DNA of 64,000 nucleotides from Desulfobacteraceae bacterium Eth-SRB2 (GCA_004193595.1 RPGQ01000008.1:44278-108277); one strand, 5' to 3'; shown: positions 20,085 through 29,270, counted from the stretch's first letter. A program made the numbers and translations. Notes: a model not told the origin generated them from the sequence alone.

Positions 20085-20774
20085 ATGGATACAAGTGAAC
20101 TTCTGGAGAAGATAGCATTCAATGTCATTCAGGGAAGAGTGGAAGCCGAAGACGAAGGCTTTGATCCGGGACTGGAAGGTCAGCCGGGAGTAACCGAACT
20201 GGTGAATGAGGCATTGAATCAAAATATAGATCCAAAAAAGATATTGATAGAATCATTAACAGAATCCATGGAAATAGTGGGGGATAAATTTGAGCAAAAT
20301 GAGTATCTGATCCCGGACATGCTGGCTTCTGCCGAATGTGTGGGGTTGGCCATGGATTTGCTGGCGCCTCATCTTATTAAGGCGGGTGTGGAGAGCAAGG
20401 GCAAATTTGTAATTGCCACGGTTAAGGGCGACCTTCACGACATCGGGAAAAACATTGTTGCCATCATGTTAAAAGGTGCGGGCTACGATATTATCGATTT
20501 AAAATCTGATGTGAGCACGGATCGCATCGTGGATGCGGTTAAAGAGAGTAAGGCTCCGTTTTTAGGGCTTTCGGCGCTTTTAACCACAACCATGCGAAAT
20601 ATGGAAAACGTGATCCGGGAACTGGAAAAACAAGGACTTCGAAATAAGGTTAAGGTTTTTATTGGCGGCGCCCCGACCTCCAAGGAATTTGCGGCACAAA
20701 TCGGAGCGGATGCTTATTGCAAAGATGCGTTTCAGGCCCTTGAGATTATGAAAAAAATGGAAAGTTTGCCATGA
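20085..20774 (+). CDS. Corrinoid (methyl carrier) protein 1
   Basis: The 229-residue protein has an N-terminal helical B12-binding-2 (Met synthase cap-like) domain (about residues 1–90) and a Rossmann-like cobalamin-binding domain. The latter contains the base-off motif GDLHDIGKN, with His118 as the expected lower cobalt ligand. The LSALLTTTMRNM and FIGGAPTSKEFA motifs follow, as in MtgC/MtmC/MtbC proteins. It carries the methyl group between MttB-type proteins and the methyl-THF methyltransferase. The AGGAGG RBS at 20071–20076 favours ATG 20085 over the adjacent TTG at 20082. Confidence 0.93.
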   Translation: MDTSELLEKIAFNVIQGRVEAEDEGFDPGLEGQPGVTELVNEALNQNIDPKKILIESLTESMEIVGDKFEQNEYLIPDMLASAECVGLAMDLLAPHLIKAGVESKGKFVIATVKGDLHDIGKNIVAIMLKGAGYDIIDLKSDVSTDRIVDAVKESKAPFLGLSALLTTTMRNMENVIRELEKQGLRNKVKVFIGGAPTSKEFAAQIGADAYCKDAFQALEIMKKMESLP

Positions 20775-20813
20775 TATATTGTTTTGGCAGGCAAATCCGG
20801 GATAGGAGAAATC

Positions 20814-22082
20814 ATGGAAGAAAAGGGAGAGAAGAAGGCGTATACACAGGCACACAGCACGGGAGAATACGCAAAAGCAAGCGGGCTGACAGGAAAATAT
20901 GACAATGTCAGGAGGTTTTGGGAAGATCAGAGCACCGCTATTTTTATGCGTTCCGCACTGAACAATCTGGTGGAACAGAAGAAAAGACGCCTTGAAAGGA
21001 TCCGTATTCTTGATCTTGGGTGCGGTAGTGCTGACGGTTACGACCTGTTGATGAATGTAACAACCAAAGATCCCGGTCTTTTCGATTACATCACCGCTGC
21101 CCTTACACAGGACATGCTTCAAGAATATGTCGGGGTCGATATTAACCCTGATCTTCTTCAACAGGCCGAAGTACATATTGGTCAACTACCAAAAACACGG
21201 TTTATTCAAACAGACCTCTCAAATGGCCTGACGCCCGAGATAACCGAAAATCATCCTTTTGATATATATTTTTCATCCTACGGCACCTTCTCGCACTTCC
21301 ATGACCATCAGTCTGTGAAAATTATCGCCGATATTGCCAGGCATGCCCCGGAGCGTGCGATTTTTATGGGAGACTGGCTGGGTCGTTATTCCTATGAATG
21401 GCAGGACCTGTGGCATCATCCGGTGGACAAAGAATATTTCATGGATTATCGTATTTCCTATATTTATCCTGAGGAAGAGCGTGATCAAGTGGATATTTCA
21501 TCTTTTTCGTTACGACTGATAACAAAAGATGAGATTATGAAAATTATTGATCAGGCTTCAAAGGAATCAGGGGTTACGATTGAGCCGATCAAGTTTTTTG
21601 ATCGTTCCATATTCATTGGCCGGCACATGGATACAGGGGATTACAATATCAATTGTCCAAAGTTGAGGTATCCGGTGAATTCGCTTTTTGAGGGATATGT
21701 TCGTACAGATCTTGAAAGTCTTTTGGTCGACTATGTGCCCCGGCCGGGATTTGATCATCTTAACAATTTTTTTGAAATGTTTTTCATATGCTGCAACACA
21801 CTGGTAAAGTATATTATTACTCTGCTCAGCAATTATGATACGGAAAATGAAAGACTAACTGATGTTCCTGGAATTATGCCCTATTATCCCGATCCTCTCA
21901 AAGAAGCCATGGAGACCATGCGCAGAGTTGTTGAAGGGGTTGGATGGGTCCCCTGGGGCGATGTTCGGGCAAATGTCATAGAAACGCACCTTGGCTATTC
22001 CCTTCGCAAGCTCGAAACGGATCTTCAGCCCGGCACAGGAGTAGGACATGGACTGGTAGGAATTTTCGAAATTAAGAAGTAA
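20814..22082 (+). CDS. Class I SAM-dependent methyltransferase of unknown substrate
   Basis: The 422-residue protein has a class I methyltransferase fold: motif I DLGCGSADG at residues 67–75, then the acidic strand end YVGVDINPDLLQQA and an FIQTDLSNG motif. The C-terminal ~150 residues, which contain EGYVRTDLESLLVDYV, are not recognised. It is 40 bp downstream of corrinoid protein 1 and precedes an AsnB-like ligase. SAM methyltransferases are not part of the standard demethylation pathway, so its place here suggests it makes a methylated product or regenerates a methyl donor. That is inference. ATG 20814 with RBS ATAGGAGA is preferred over the in-frame TTG at 20784. Confidence 0.75.
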   Translation: MEEKGEKKAYTQAHSTGEYAKASGLTGKYDNVRRFWEDQSTAIFMRSALNNLVEQKKRRLERIRILDLGCGSADGYDLLMNVTTKDPGLFDYITAALTQDMLQEYVGVDINPDLLQQAEVHIGQLPKTRFIQTDLSNGLTPEITENHPFDIYFSSYGTFSHFHDHQSVKIIADIARHAPERAIFMGDWLGRYSYEWQDLWHHPVDKEYFMDYRISYIYPEEERDQVDISSFSLRLITKDEIMKIIDQASKESGVTIEPIKFFDRSIFIGRHMDTGDYNINCPKLRYPVNSLFEGYVRTDLESLLVDYVPRPGFDHLNNFFEMFFICCNTLVKYIITLLSNYDTENERLTDVPGIMPYYPDPLKEAMETMRRVVEGVGWVPWGDVRANVIETHLGYSLRKLETDLQPGTGVGHGLVGIFEIKK

Positions 22083-22085
22083 TAT

Positions 22086-22224
22086 TGATGGTCTCGTAAA
22101 AAATTACAAAATACCGTTTTCGGTCATTCCGGCGTAAGCCGGAATCGAGTCTTTTTAAGCAGTTGCAGAGCATCTGGGCTCCGGTTTTCACCGGAGTGAC
22201 GACTCTTTACGAATGCATCAATGT
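22086..22224. repeat. Family B palindromic element (copy between SAM methyltransferase and AsnB-like gene)
   Basis: The ends TGATGGTCTCGTAAAAAA and, inverted, TGATGCATTCGTAAAGAGTC match the family B element at 54591–54765. The interior holds the CATTCCGGCGTAAGCCGGAATC hairpin, shown here only in part (CCGGCGTAAGCCGG). It has no coding content. Confidence 0.65.
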
Positions 22225-22248
22225 TATGTATTGGAGGTTAAAATTAAT

Positions 22249-23787
22249 ATGAGTGGTTTCGCTGTAATATTTAACAAACAAGACCCTTCTGAACTGGAAA
22301 ATATGTTTCAACGGATTGCTCATCGAGGTCCGTATATATCCGGAAAATTTGAATACAAACGAGTTCTGATGGCACAAAACTATCTTAAATCTGATATTTG
22401 TTTGAAAAACAATAAATTTTTGGAACCGGATGAAAATCAAGTTCCGGCCCTTAACCCAAAGTTGCCGGAACTTAGAATCTGTTACGACGGTCAAATGGGA
22501 AACTGGGCAGAACGGGCGAAACACAGCGGTGAAGCAGATGGTCCCTTTAGAGAGGAGCGCCTGTTTGTTCATCTTTACAAACAATACGACAGCCAAATGT
22601 TCGAATATCTGGACGATGCCATCTTCGCTTTTGTGATATCCGATGGAGAAAACCTATTTGCGGCCAGAGATCTTTTAGGCATCAAAACCCTTTTTTATGG
22701 AAGAAAGAATGGAACGCTCTATCTGTCTTCCGAACTTAAAAGTTTGATAGGAATAACCGATGATATACATGAATTTCCGTCGGGATATTACATGGACAGC
22801 ACGGGCACGCTATTTCGGTTTGCCGAACTACCGAAACATCAGCCTGAAATTTTACATAGCGACCCCAACGAGATGGCGGAAACAATCAGAGACATTATCC
22901 GGCGCAGTTTCCAAAACCGTATGAACTTTGAAGCGCCCACAGGAAGCCTTCTCAGTGGCGGAATAGACAGCAGTGTTATCGCCTGGCTGGCCTGCAATGC
23001 ATACCGGGACAAATTTGGAAAGGATGAGTGCTTGCAAACATTTGCCCTGGGCGTGGGAGAAAGTGAAGACATTATATGCGCCCGTTTAATGGCCGACTAT
23101 ATCCGCTCCAACCACCATGAATTGATTGTAGACCTCGATAATATTCTGGAGGTACTGCCCCAAGTAATTTGGAGCCTGGAATCCTTTGATCCTTCTTTGG
23201 TGAGAAGCTCTGTGTCTAATTATCTCATCTCTAAATATGCCAGAGAACAAGGAATAGAGGTCCTGCTTTCCGGAGAAGGCGGTGATGAAGTTTTTTGCGG
23301 ATATTTGTATCTTAAGGACTTCCCCGCTGAAGAATTATTCGCACAACAAATGAAATGTATCGGCTTTTTACATAATAATGCGTCATTACGCCTTGACCGA
23401 ATGAATCAATGCAATTCCGTCCGGGTGGTTACCCCCTTGATATCCGGAGAGCTGCTCAAATATGCCATGGGCATTCCCGCTGAGTATAAGCAAAGACCGG
23501 ACGGAGATCAAAAAATCGAAAAATGGATTTTCAGAAAGGCTTATGAGAACTTACTACCTAAAGAGATTGTATGGCGGCTAAAACAGGAATTTTCTCAAGG
23601 ATCCGGGTCTGCTGATGTGCTTCCCAAATATTTTGACGCAACGATTAAAGATGAAGAGTTAAAAGAAGCTCGGGGCAGTTATCCGATGGTCAGGAGCAAG
23701 GAAGAGCTGTATTATTTTAAAATCTTCATAGAACATTTTGGCACAGGACGAGCAGTGGAAACTGTCGGTCAGTGGATTCGATTATAA
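22249..23787 (+). CDS. Asparagine synthase-like amide ligase with a lost glutaminase nucleophile
   Basis: The 512-residue protein has the AsnB layout: an N-terminal Ntn-hydrolase-like domain (about residues 1–190) and a C-terminal synthetase domain with the ATP pyrophosphatase loop SGGIDSS at 236–242. AsnB requires Cys2 for glutamine hydrolysis; here residue 2 is Ser (MSGFAVIF). The RGPD motif reads RGPY, and the NGEIYN motif is replaced by DGQMGN. The glutaminase site is therefore probably dead, as in beta-lactam synthetases. The protein may use free ammonia or an amine, or form another amide. The GGAGG RBS (22233–22237) supports ATG 22249; the upstream ATG at 22213 would bury residue 2. Confidence 0.8.
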   Translation: MSGFAVIFNKQDPSELENMFQRIAHRGPYISGKFEYKRVLMAQNYLKSDICLKNNKFLEPDENQVPALNPKLPELRICYDGQMGNWAERAKHSGEADGPFREERLFVHLYKQYDSQMFEYLDDAIFAFVISDGENLFAARDLLGIKTLFYGRKNGTLYLSSELKSLIGITDDIHEFPSGYYMDSTGTLFRFAELPKHQPEILHSDPNEMAETIRDIIRRSFQNRMNFEAPTGSLLSGGIDSSVIAWLACNAYRDKFGKDECLQTFALGVGESEDIICARLMADYIRSNHHELIVDLDNILEVLPQVIWSLESFDPSLVRSSVSNYLISKYAREQGIEVLLSGEGGDEVFCGYLYLKDFPAEELFAQQMKCIGFLHNNASLRLDRMNQCNSVRVVTPLISGELLKYAMGIPAEYKQRPDGDQKIEKWIFRKAYENLLPKEIVWRLKQEFSQGSGSADVLPKYFDATIKDEELKEARGSYPMVRSKEELYYFKIFIEHFGTGRAVETVGQWIRL

Positions 23788-23966
23788 AATATGCTTCTCA
23801 GAAAACCTCTATTATATGGGTTTTCCATACTCCATTACTCAGCACAAAATCAACTATCCATTTTTCCCTTATGGCTATTTCAGCAGCTTTGCAGAGGCAG
23901 GTATTTTTTTTTGTGTTCGTTTACGTCCAACAAAAGTCGATAAACAAATGAAAGATTATAAATCTG

Positions 23967-24035
23967 TTTGATTTAGCTATCATAGTGATTTTATGCTTTT
24001 GTCTGATAAGAGGTGCTTTCATAGGAATTATCAGG
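23967..24035 (+). pseudogene. 5' fragment of a cvpA-like gene
   Basis: The ~69 bp beginning TGTTTGATTTAGC closely match the first codons of the intact CvpA-family gene at 29571 (positions 29578–29650), with a few substitutions. The match stops abruptly at the sequence AATTATCAGG. This marks an old recombination joint just downstream of the AsnB-like gene. Confidence 0.7.
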
Positions 24036-24047
24036 TTCCCTTCCATG

Positions 24048-24620
24048 TCATTGAATCTTTTTTTTCAGGTTTTCGAGAGTGTTTTCATAAGAACTGATCT
24101 GCCTTAAATAGCGTTTACCTTGCCTGCTATTCTTATTGACCCTTGACAATTTCTTCTTCAGGGACTCAAGTCGTCTTTCATAATATCTTATTCTACTGGC
24201 CATTTGTTTCTCACGAGGTCTTGATCGGCTTGATGTTCTTGACCTTTTCGACTTATTATATACTAAAACTTCTGAAACAATAGCTCGATTCTTTCTTGAA
24301 CCAGAATAGATTATTGCATAATTCATACCCTTTAAAAGCCTTGACAATGTTTCTTTAAGAGAAAGACCAGATATTCTAATTGTTATTTGTTTTTTTAAAG
24401 AATTTGGGAATCTAACATAAACACCTGTTTTATCTGCGAGTTTTAAAAGAACTTTTTTTAGATCAGCATCTTGTGCCGATATGGTTAGTAAATTATTTTT
24501 ACAATCTATTCGAAGTTTTAGATTAGGACTCTGTGCATATATTAAGGAGTTTACAGATGTGAAATAGATCAAAAAGATGAAAAGTTCTAGAAACTTGTAC
24601 CTATTTGTATCTAATTTCAT
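24048..24620 (-). CDS. Exported protein with a secretin/TonB short N-terminal (STN)-like domain
   Basis: The ~190-residue protein starts with a hydrophobic signal segment (FLELFIFLIYF) ending near YAQ, so it is probably periplasmic. Residues ~45–105 read as an STN-like domain (LLTISAQDADLKKVLLKLADKTGVY and the GLSLKETLSRLL turn). This fold occurs at the N-terminus of secretins and TonB-dependent receptors. The C-terminal ~80 residues are very basic and likely coiled coil. Function is unknown; a role in anchoring or regulating an envelope system is a guess. ATG 24620 gives the cleanest signal peptide; an ATG at 24650 is also possible. A degenerate copy lies at 38250–38785. Confidence 0.6.
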   Translation of the reverse strand: MKLDTNRYKFLELFIFLIYFTSVNSLIYAQSPNLKLRIDCKNNLLTISAQDADLKKVLLKLADKTGVYVRFPNSLKKQITIRISGLSLKETLSRLLKGMNYAIIYSGSRKNRAIVSEVLVYNKSKRSRTSSRSRPREKQMASRIRYYERRLESLKKKLSRVNKNSRQGKRYLRQISSYENTLENLKKKIQ

Positions 24621-24839
24621 TAGTGAATTTAATAACAGGTTAAAAATCATGGAATTTAAACGTCAATCAACGATTTCTGATTGATTGTTTTAATGAAACT
24701 TGATAGCCGCATTACGCGAAAGTACGTAATTTATAAACCTAAATGTTTCTCATACTAAACGGCCAGTTATTGAACATCGAACTATAAGTGGCAATGGTGG
24801 GGTGGGGACGATAATTGTTTATCCTACCCGAGATATTAT

Positions 24840-25268
24840 TTATACAATTTCGACAAGTTTGATATCAAAGGTTAAAGCTTGTCCAGCAAATGGAGGGTTA
24901 GCGTCTATAGTGACCTGTTCGTAGGATATATCTATTACTGTAACTTGGACCGGATCCCCTCCCTTTGGGCCGACCCGTAACTGAGTTCCAACGGTAAGGT
25001 CAATATCGTCCGGGATTGTGCTACGAGGAATCTGCCAGATAAGTTCAGGGCGTTTTTCTCCAAATGCTTGGTTAGACCCCAATCGGACTGTCTTTTTTTC
25101 TCCAGCCGCCATACCGAGAGCGCTTTGCTGTAAAGCGGAAATGCGCATGCCCTCGCCAATTGTTAATTCCATCGGCACTTCCCCTTCAGTTGTTGCGAAC
25201 TCGGTTCCGTCATCCAGGTTACCGGTTATGTGCACCCGGACTGTGTCCCCCTCTCTTGCCTTTCTCAT
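24840..25268 (-). CDS. FKBP-type peptidyl-prolyl cis-trans isomerase (SlyD-like)
   Basis: The 142-residue protein has the SlyD/FKBP pattern: GDTVRVHITGNLDDGTEF at the start, ELTIGEGM, an inserted flap region, and the C-terminal signature DANPPFAGQALTFDIKLVEI. Such proteins catalyse prolyl isomerisation and act as folding chaperones, often also binding metal through a His-rich tail, which is absent here. A good RBS (AAGGAG on the minus strand) precedes the ATG at 25268. A frameshifted copy is found at 37605–38025. Confidence 0.88.
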   Translation of the reverse strand: MRKAREGDTVRVHITGNLDDGTEFATTEGEVPMELTIGEGMRISALQQSALGMAAGEKKTVRLGSNQAFGEKRPELIWQIPRSTIPDDIDLTVGTQLRVGPKGGDPVQVTVIDISYEQVTIDANPPFAGQALTFDIKLVEIV

Positions 25269-25812
25269 ATGGACTCCTTTATCGATTTTTTTTGGGTCAT
25301 ATCCATGTCAGAAAAAACTCGTTTTTCTTTTTAATACATTTTAATATAAATACATAGATCGTAAGTTGATCGTAAATAAGTAAAATTATGTATTTGGGAT
25401 GATGAAGTCATGTATGATAACTATCAGAAAAATATTTCGAGATTTTCGAGTGCTTGGGTTGGTTGCGAGCTTGAATAGACGACCTTTTCAGACATTTTTT
25501 ATATATTTTTGCATATATATAAAAAATTGTAAGAAATTATTAATAGGAGACTATGTATTTAAACATCGCTGTGGTATTATACCGGGAATTCTTAACATAT
25601 TCTCTGATTGGATTAGACGCCGGACATTCGTTCATATGCGATTATAATTGCAGTTTTTGTTGCCTTTTGAAAATTCCTTAAAAATGATAACAGTTATATG
25701 CTGAAATCAAATATACCCATAGGAGTATAAACCAGTGTATTTCACTAGGATATATGAAATCTCGGCCATCCTATAGGCTGTAGCATATGATTTTTCTCAG
25801 ACGGAGGATTTG
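25269..25812. other. AT-rich intergenic region upstream of the sensor kinase
   Basis: About 540 bp with no convincing gene. It must hold the divergent promoters for the FKBP gene (minus) and the kinase (plus). No clear operator, riboswitch or RNA gene is visible. The segment is also present, degraded, in the inverted arm (about 37065–37605), so it belongs to the duplicated unit. Confidence 0.5.
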
Positions 25813-27060
25813 ATGATGGCCAGCAAGCCAACCTATGAAGAATTAGAGAAAAAAGTCAAAAAATTAAAGAAAAGGGATGTAACCTATAATCAAGCGAAGC
25901 AAAGTGTAAAAAAATCCTTGGAGAAACAAGACGGGCCGAATAAGGATAATTCTGAACCGGAAATGGCTGTTGAGGTGATCGAGCAAGAAGATGCTAAGGA
26001 AAAAGCGGTTGAACAAGTATTGATAGCGGAACATATTTTCCGAAAAGCAATTGAGGATTCTATTCCAGCAGGTATTGCCGGAATTGATGTGGAAGGTCAC
26101 CAAATTTATGTCAACCAGGCATTCTGTAATATGGTCGGTTGGAGTGAAGCGGAATTGTTAAAATCAAAATATCCATTCGCTTACTGGCCACAAGGAGTCA
26201 TCGATTCGTTTAAAAATGATTTCCAATTGGTTATTAGCGCCCATGTACCATTGGAAGGTATCGAATTACCATTTCGACAAAAAAACGGCAAACAATTCTG
26301 GGGTCTGGTCAACAGTTCAGACTTGCATGACAGTGACGGCAAAATCATTGGGCAGTTGATCTCGGTTGCTGATATCAGCACACAAAAACGAGTGGAGAAT
26401 GCCATGCGCGATTTGTCCTCAAAGCTTGTTGATGCCCAGGAATCCGAACGGAAACTTGTATCTCAGGAACTGCATGACAGCATTGGCGGAAAACTGACGG
26501 CGATTAAATACAGCCTTGAAAAAATGATATCCGAAATTGACCAAAGGTCGAGTGATCTGGGTCATCCTTTGGACGATTTACTTTCTATCGTTTACGACAC
26601 GATAGAGGAAACGCAGCGAATTTACCGAAATTTACACCCTTCGATTTTAGATGATTTAGGACTTAAGGCTGCTATACGGAGTTTGTGTCGTGAATTTAAG
26701 GAAATTTATTCGTGGATCGATATTGAAAGCCAAATTAGAATCCAAGAGGATCAGGTTCAGGATTCCTTAAAAATTTTAGTTTACCGGATATTGCAGGAAG
26801 CCATGAATAATATAGCCAAGCACAGCCATGCGGATAAAGTAAACATATCTTTAAAACAAACCGATAAGCGAATAGTGCTGATCGTTGAAGATAATGGCGT
26901 GGGATTTAATCTAAACGAAATTCAGGAAAAAGAAAGTTGTGAGCGGAATTTTGGCCTCGATAACATTAAAGAGCGCACAGAATTGTTTGGCGGGACATTA
27001 ACGATTATGTCCGCCCCTAAAAAAGGGACTGTTATACGGGCATTGTGGCAAATTGAATAA
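25813..27060 (+). CDS. PAS-domain sensor histidine kinase (NarX/DegS type, HisKA_3)
   Basis: The 415-residue cytoplasmic protein begins with KPTYEELEKKVKKLKK, a coiled-coil lead common in Desulfobacterota sensors. A PAS domain follows (about residues 75–190, IEDSIPAGIAGIDVEGHQIYVN is its core), with a PAC segment. Next is a HisKA_3 dimerisation domain with the phospho-acceptor His221 in ELHDSIGG, and a HATPase_c domain with the N box EAMNNIAKH, DNGVGF and GLDNIKER. No membrane helix is seen, so the signal is probably cytoplasmic (redox, ligand or gas). The partner is probably the convergent LuxR-type regulator 8 bp downstream. RBS GGAGG at 25803–25807. Confidence 0.9.
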   Translation: MMASKPTYEELEKKVKKLKKRDVTYNQAKQSVKKSLEKQDGPNKDNSEPEMAVEVIEQEDAKEKAVEQVLIAEHIFRKAIEDSIPAGIAGIDVEGHQIYVNQAFCNMVGWSEAELLKSKYPFAYWPQGVIDSFKNDFQLVISAHVPLEGIELPFRQKNGKQFWGLVNSSDLHDSDGKIIGQLISVADISTQKRVENAMRDLSSKLVDAQESERKLVSQELHDSIGGKLTAIKYSLEKMISEIDQRSSDLGHPLDDLLSIVYDTIEETQRIYRNLHPSILDDLGLKAAIRSLCREFKEIYSWIDIESQIRIQEDQVQDSLKILVYRILQEAMNNIAKHSHADKVNISLKQTDKRIVLIVEDNGVGFNLNEIQEKESCERNFGLDNIKERTELFGGTLTIMSAPKKGTVIRALWQIE

Positions 27061-27068
27061 AGTTTGAG

Positions 27069-27725
27069 CTACTTGGTAACAAGTCCTTTTTCGATAGCAT
27101 AAGCCGCTATCGCCGCTGCACTGTGTAAATTTAATTTATTCATAATATTCGAACGGTGTTTGTCCACCGTTTTAGGGCTGATACAAAGGATATCACCAAT
27201 TTCAACACTTGAATGAGCTTCGCCCACCAGTTTCAACACCTCTTTTTCACGTTGTGTCAAGGTTTCCCATGTCGTCTTTTCCTTTATTTTTTTTCGACCT
27301 TCGAGATATCCTTCCAAAACTTTACTGGAAATGGATGGGCTAATGTAACTTTTTCCGGAAAAAATACTTTTAATTGCAGATAAAAGTTCGATGTGTGAAT
27401 CCTTTTTTAAACAATACCCATCTACGCCGGATTTAAATGCTTCCAGGATGTATTCTTCGGAACTGTGAAATGTCAACGCCAAGATTTTTGTTTTTGGATA
27501 CTTATTTTTTATATCCTTGAGAGCGGACAGCCCGCTCATTTTCGGCATAGCAAGATCCAGCAAAACCAGATCGGGTTTGTGTTTTTCAACACATCGAATC
27601 GCCTCGATTCCATCTCCAGCCTCAGCAACTACCTCTAAATTTTTCTCAGCATCAAGAAGAGACCGAAGCCCTTGGCGAACCAGAGTTTGGTCTTCAACAA
27701 CGATAATTTTTTTAACATTTACCAT
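27069..27725 (-). CDS. NarL/LuxR-family response regulator
   Basis: The 218-residue protein has a receiver domain (acidic pair Glu11-Asp12, phospho-acceptor Asp57 in LVLLDLAMP, Lys near 109) and a C-terminal LuxR-type HTH (LTQREKEVLKLVGEAHSSVEIG, then SPKTVDKHRSNIMNKL). It is convergent with the histidine kinase and ends 8 bp from it, so the two are a likely pair. Its regulon is unknown. Two broken versions of the gene occur in the inverted arm (34468–34734 and ~35374–35800). Confidence 0.9.
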   Translation of the reverse strand: MVNVKKIIVVEDQTLVRQGLRSLLDAEKNLEVVAEAGDGIEAIRCVEKHKPDLVLLDLAMPKMSGLSALKDIKNKYPKTKILALTFHSSEEYILEAFKSGVDGYCLKKDSHIELLSAIKSIFSGKSYISPSISSKVLEGYLEGRKKIKEKTTWETLTQREKEVLKLVGEAHSSVEIGDILCISPKTVDKHRSNIMNKLNLHSAAAIAAYAIEKGLVTK

Positions 27726-27971
27726 AGTGCTATTATTGGCCTTGAGATTTTATGCCCCCCTTTGATTAAAGGGCATCATCCATCTTGCAAGTTTTAGATA
27801 ATCTGCAGTTAAATTAAAAAAAATAATTAAAAGCGTGAACTGAAATACATAATTTTCCCCATACACGATAAAGGTTAATTGAGTTAAGTTGGATTAAAAA
27901 AACAATGTTAAAAAAATAAACTTAGCTTACCATCCACACTTCTAATATAAGTGGTACCTATTGGGAGCACA

Positions 27972-28349
27972 ATGTTCAAAATATTAATTGTCGAAAATGA
28001 TATCAAATTGTGCCGGAAAATAAAAGTGATTTTAGAATTAAAATTTCCTTTTGTGACAGCCACGGAAGCATCCAGCGCAGAAGAGACATTAAAACAGATC
28101 AAGCAACACCAACCCGAATTTATCCTTATGGACATTCGCCTGGAAAAGCAAAACGGCTTGGAACTGGTCAAAAAAATAAAATATGGATTCCCAAATACTG
28201 TCATTACGATTAACAGCAATTACGACTCTCCGGAATATCGGGCTGAAGCAGCGCAAAATGGTGCAAATTATTTTCTCTCCAAAACAACAAACACTATTCA
28301 AGACTTATTTGAACTAGTGAAGTTGGTTCATTCCGGTGGAGCCTTGTAA
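27972..28349 (+). CDS. Single-domain response regulator (receiver only)
   Basis: The 125-residue protein is a receiver domain alone: KILIVEND at the N-terminus, Asp54 in FILMDIRLEKQNG, and a Lys in YFLSKTTN. With no output domain it probably works in a phosphorelay or by protein–protein contact. ATG 27972 has a GGGA RBS at 27964–27967. An identical copy in the same orientation lies at 34976–35353. Confidence 0.85.
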   Translation: MFKILIVENDIKLCRKIKVILELKFPFVTATEASSAEETLKQIKQHQPEFILMDIRLEKQNGLELVKKIKYGFPNTVITINSNYDSPEYRAEAAQNGANYFLSKTTNTIQDLFELVKLVHSGGAL

Positions 28350-28413
28350 ATTTAAATCAAACTCATCAAACTGTCTTCGGGCTAAGCAGTTTTGCTATTA
28401 AGGTGGAGACGTT

Positions 28414-28779
28414 ATGAATCAAAAGGTCAAAATTACCTCTAAGGCAAATAAAAAAGATACTCGTGCCCTAAAATCAAAACAATTTGATATTGTCGAAATT
28501 GACGTAAATGAACTTCCGTATGTATTTCAATTTAAAATATGGCAGACGAACTCAAAGTCAATGTTTATACTGGTAAAGGAACCTTCAAAGATATTAAACA
28601 GCTTAAAAAAGGACGACATTACCAATATGAAATACTACAACTCTATTTCATCAGAATCAGCCATGATGGATACAAAAATCGAATATATCACCAAAGATGA
28701 ACATGGCCGGTTTAAAGGTCACTATTTGGTAGGATTAAAAATATTGAAAAACCATAGAAATATAGAGGTAATACCCTAG
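28414..28779 (+). CDS. Small PilZ-like protein
   Basis: The 121-residue protein has a short Lys-rich start and a C-terminal part (KDDITNMKYYN, then KIEYITKDEHGRFKGHYLVGLKIL) that reads like the beta-barrel of divergent PilZ-domain proteins seen in Desulfobacterota. PilZ domains bind cyclic di-GMP, but the RxxxR motif needed for this is not evident, so binding is doubtful. It lies 65 bp after the receiver gene on the same strand and 4 bp before the metK remnant. Confidence 0.45.
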   Translation: MNQKVKITSKANKKDTRALKSKQFDIVEIDVNELPYVFQFKIWQTNSKSMFILVKEPSKILNSLKKDDITNMKYYNSISSESAMMDTKIEYITKDEHGRFKGHYLVGLKILKNHRNIEVIP

Positions 28780-28782
28780 GAG

Positions 28783-29270
28783 ATGACCGATGCCAGCGCC
28801 CGTTATTCCATCAAAGCCAACGGCAAATTCGTTACTGGCAGGCCCATGGGTGACTGCGGTCTTACCGGACGTAAAATTATCGTTGATACTTATGGCGGTT
28901 ATGGAATCCACGGTGGCGGGTGCTTTTCCGGTAAAGATCCGTCCAAGGTTGACCGCAGCGGCTCATACATGGCTCGGCACATTGCCAAAAAAGGTAAAAT
29001 CCAGATCGCCTACTCCATCGGTGTAGCAGAACCTGCCTCTGTAATGTTGGATCTAATGGGAACCGGTGTAATCCCCAAACATCGGGTAAAAGAAATTATC
29101 AAAGAAATTTTTAATTTAAGACCCGCAGTAATTATTGAATAGCTGGACTTGCCCTGCGGCCAATCTATCGTAAAACCGCAGCTTATGGGCACTTCGGCCG
29201 CAGTGAACCCGAATTCACCTGGGAAAAAACCGATATGGCAGAAATGCTGAGAGAGAAGACAGAGTTTTAA
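28783..29270 (+). pseudogene. metK: metK (S-adenosylmethionine synthetase) 3' fragment
   Basis: The translation matches the C-terminal part of Met[22 protein letters not shown], then [22 protein letters not shown] and [11 protein letters not shown]. The first ~230 residues of a normal ~390-residue enzyme are absent. The frame is broken by a TAG at 29140–29142, and after a frameshift the usual end resumes ([20 protein letters not shown], to a TAA at 29268–29270). The ADP/Met-binding N-terminal domain is missing, so it cannot be active. It is a gene remnant carried with the duplicated block. Confidence 0.85.

Noticed and set aside
23738-23971. 77-codon frame overlapping the AsnB-like gene end
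   Set aside because: It starts inside the AsnB-like gene in another frame, has no RBS and matches no family; the downstream part is an old recombination scar.
27908-28219. Minus-strand 103-codon frame present twice identically (also 34912–35223)
   Set aside because: It is the antisense shadow of the receiver gene; its duplication only reflects the copied patch.
29131-29145. In-frame TAG in the metK fragment as a pyrrolysine codon
   Set aside because: The frame breaks a few codons later and the fragment lacks its N-terminal half, so it is a pseudogene stop rather than recoding.
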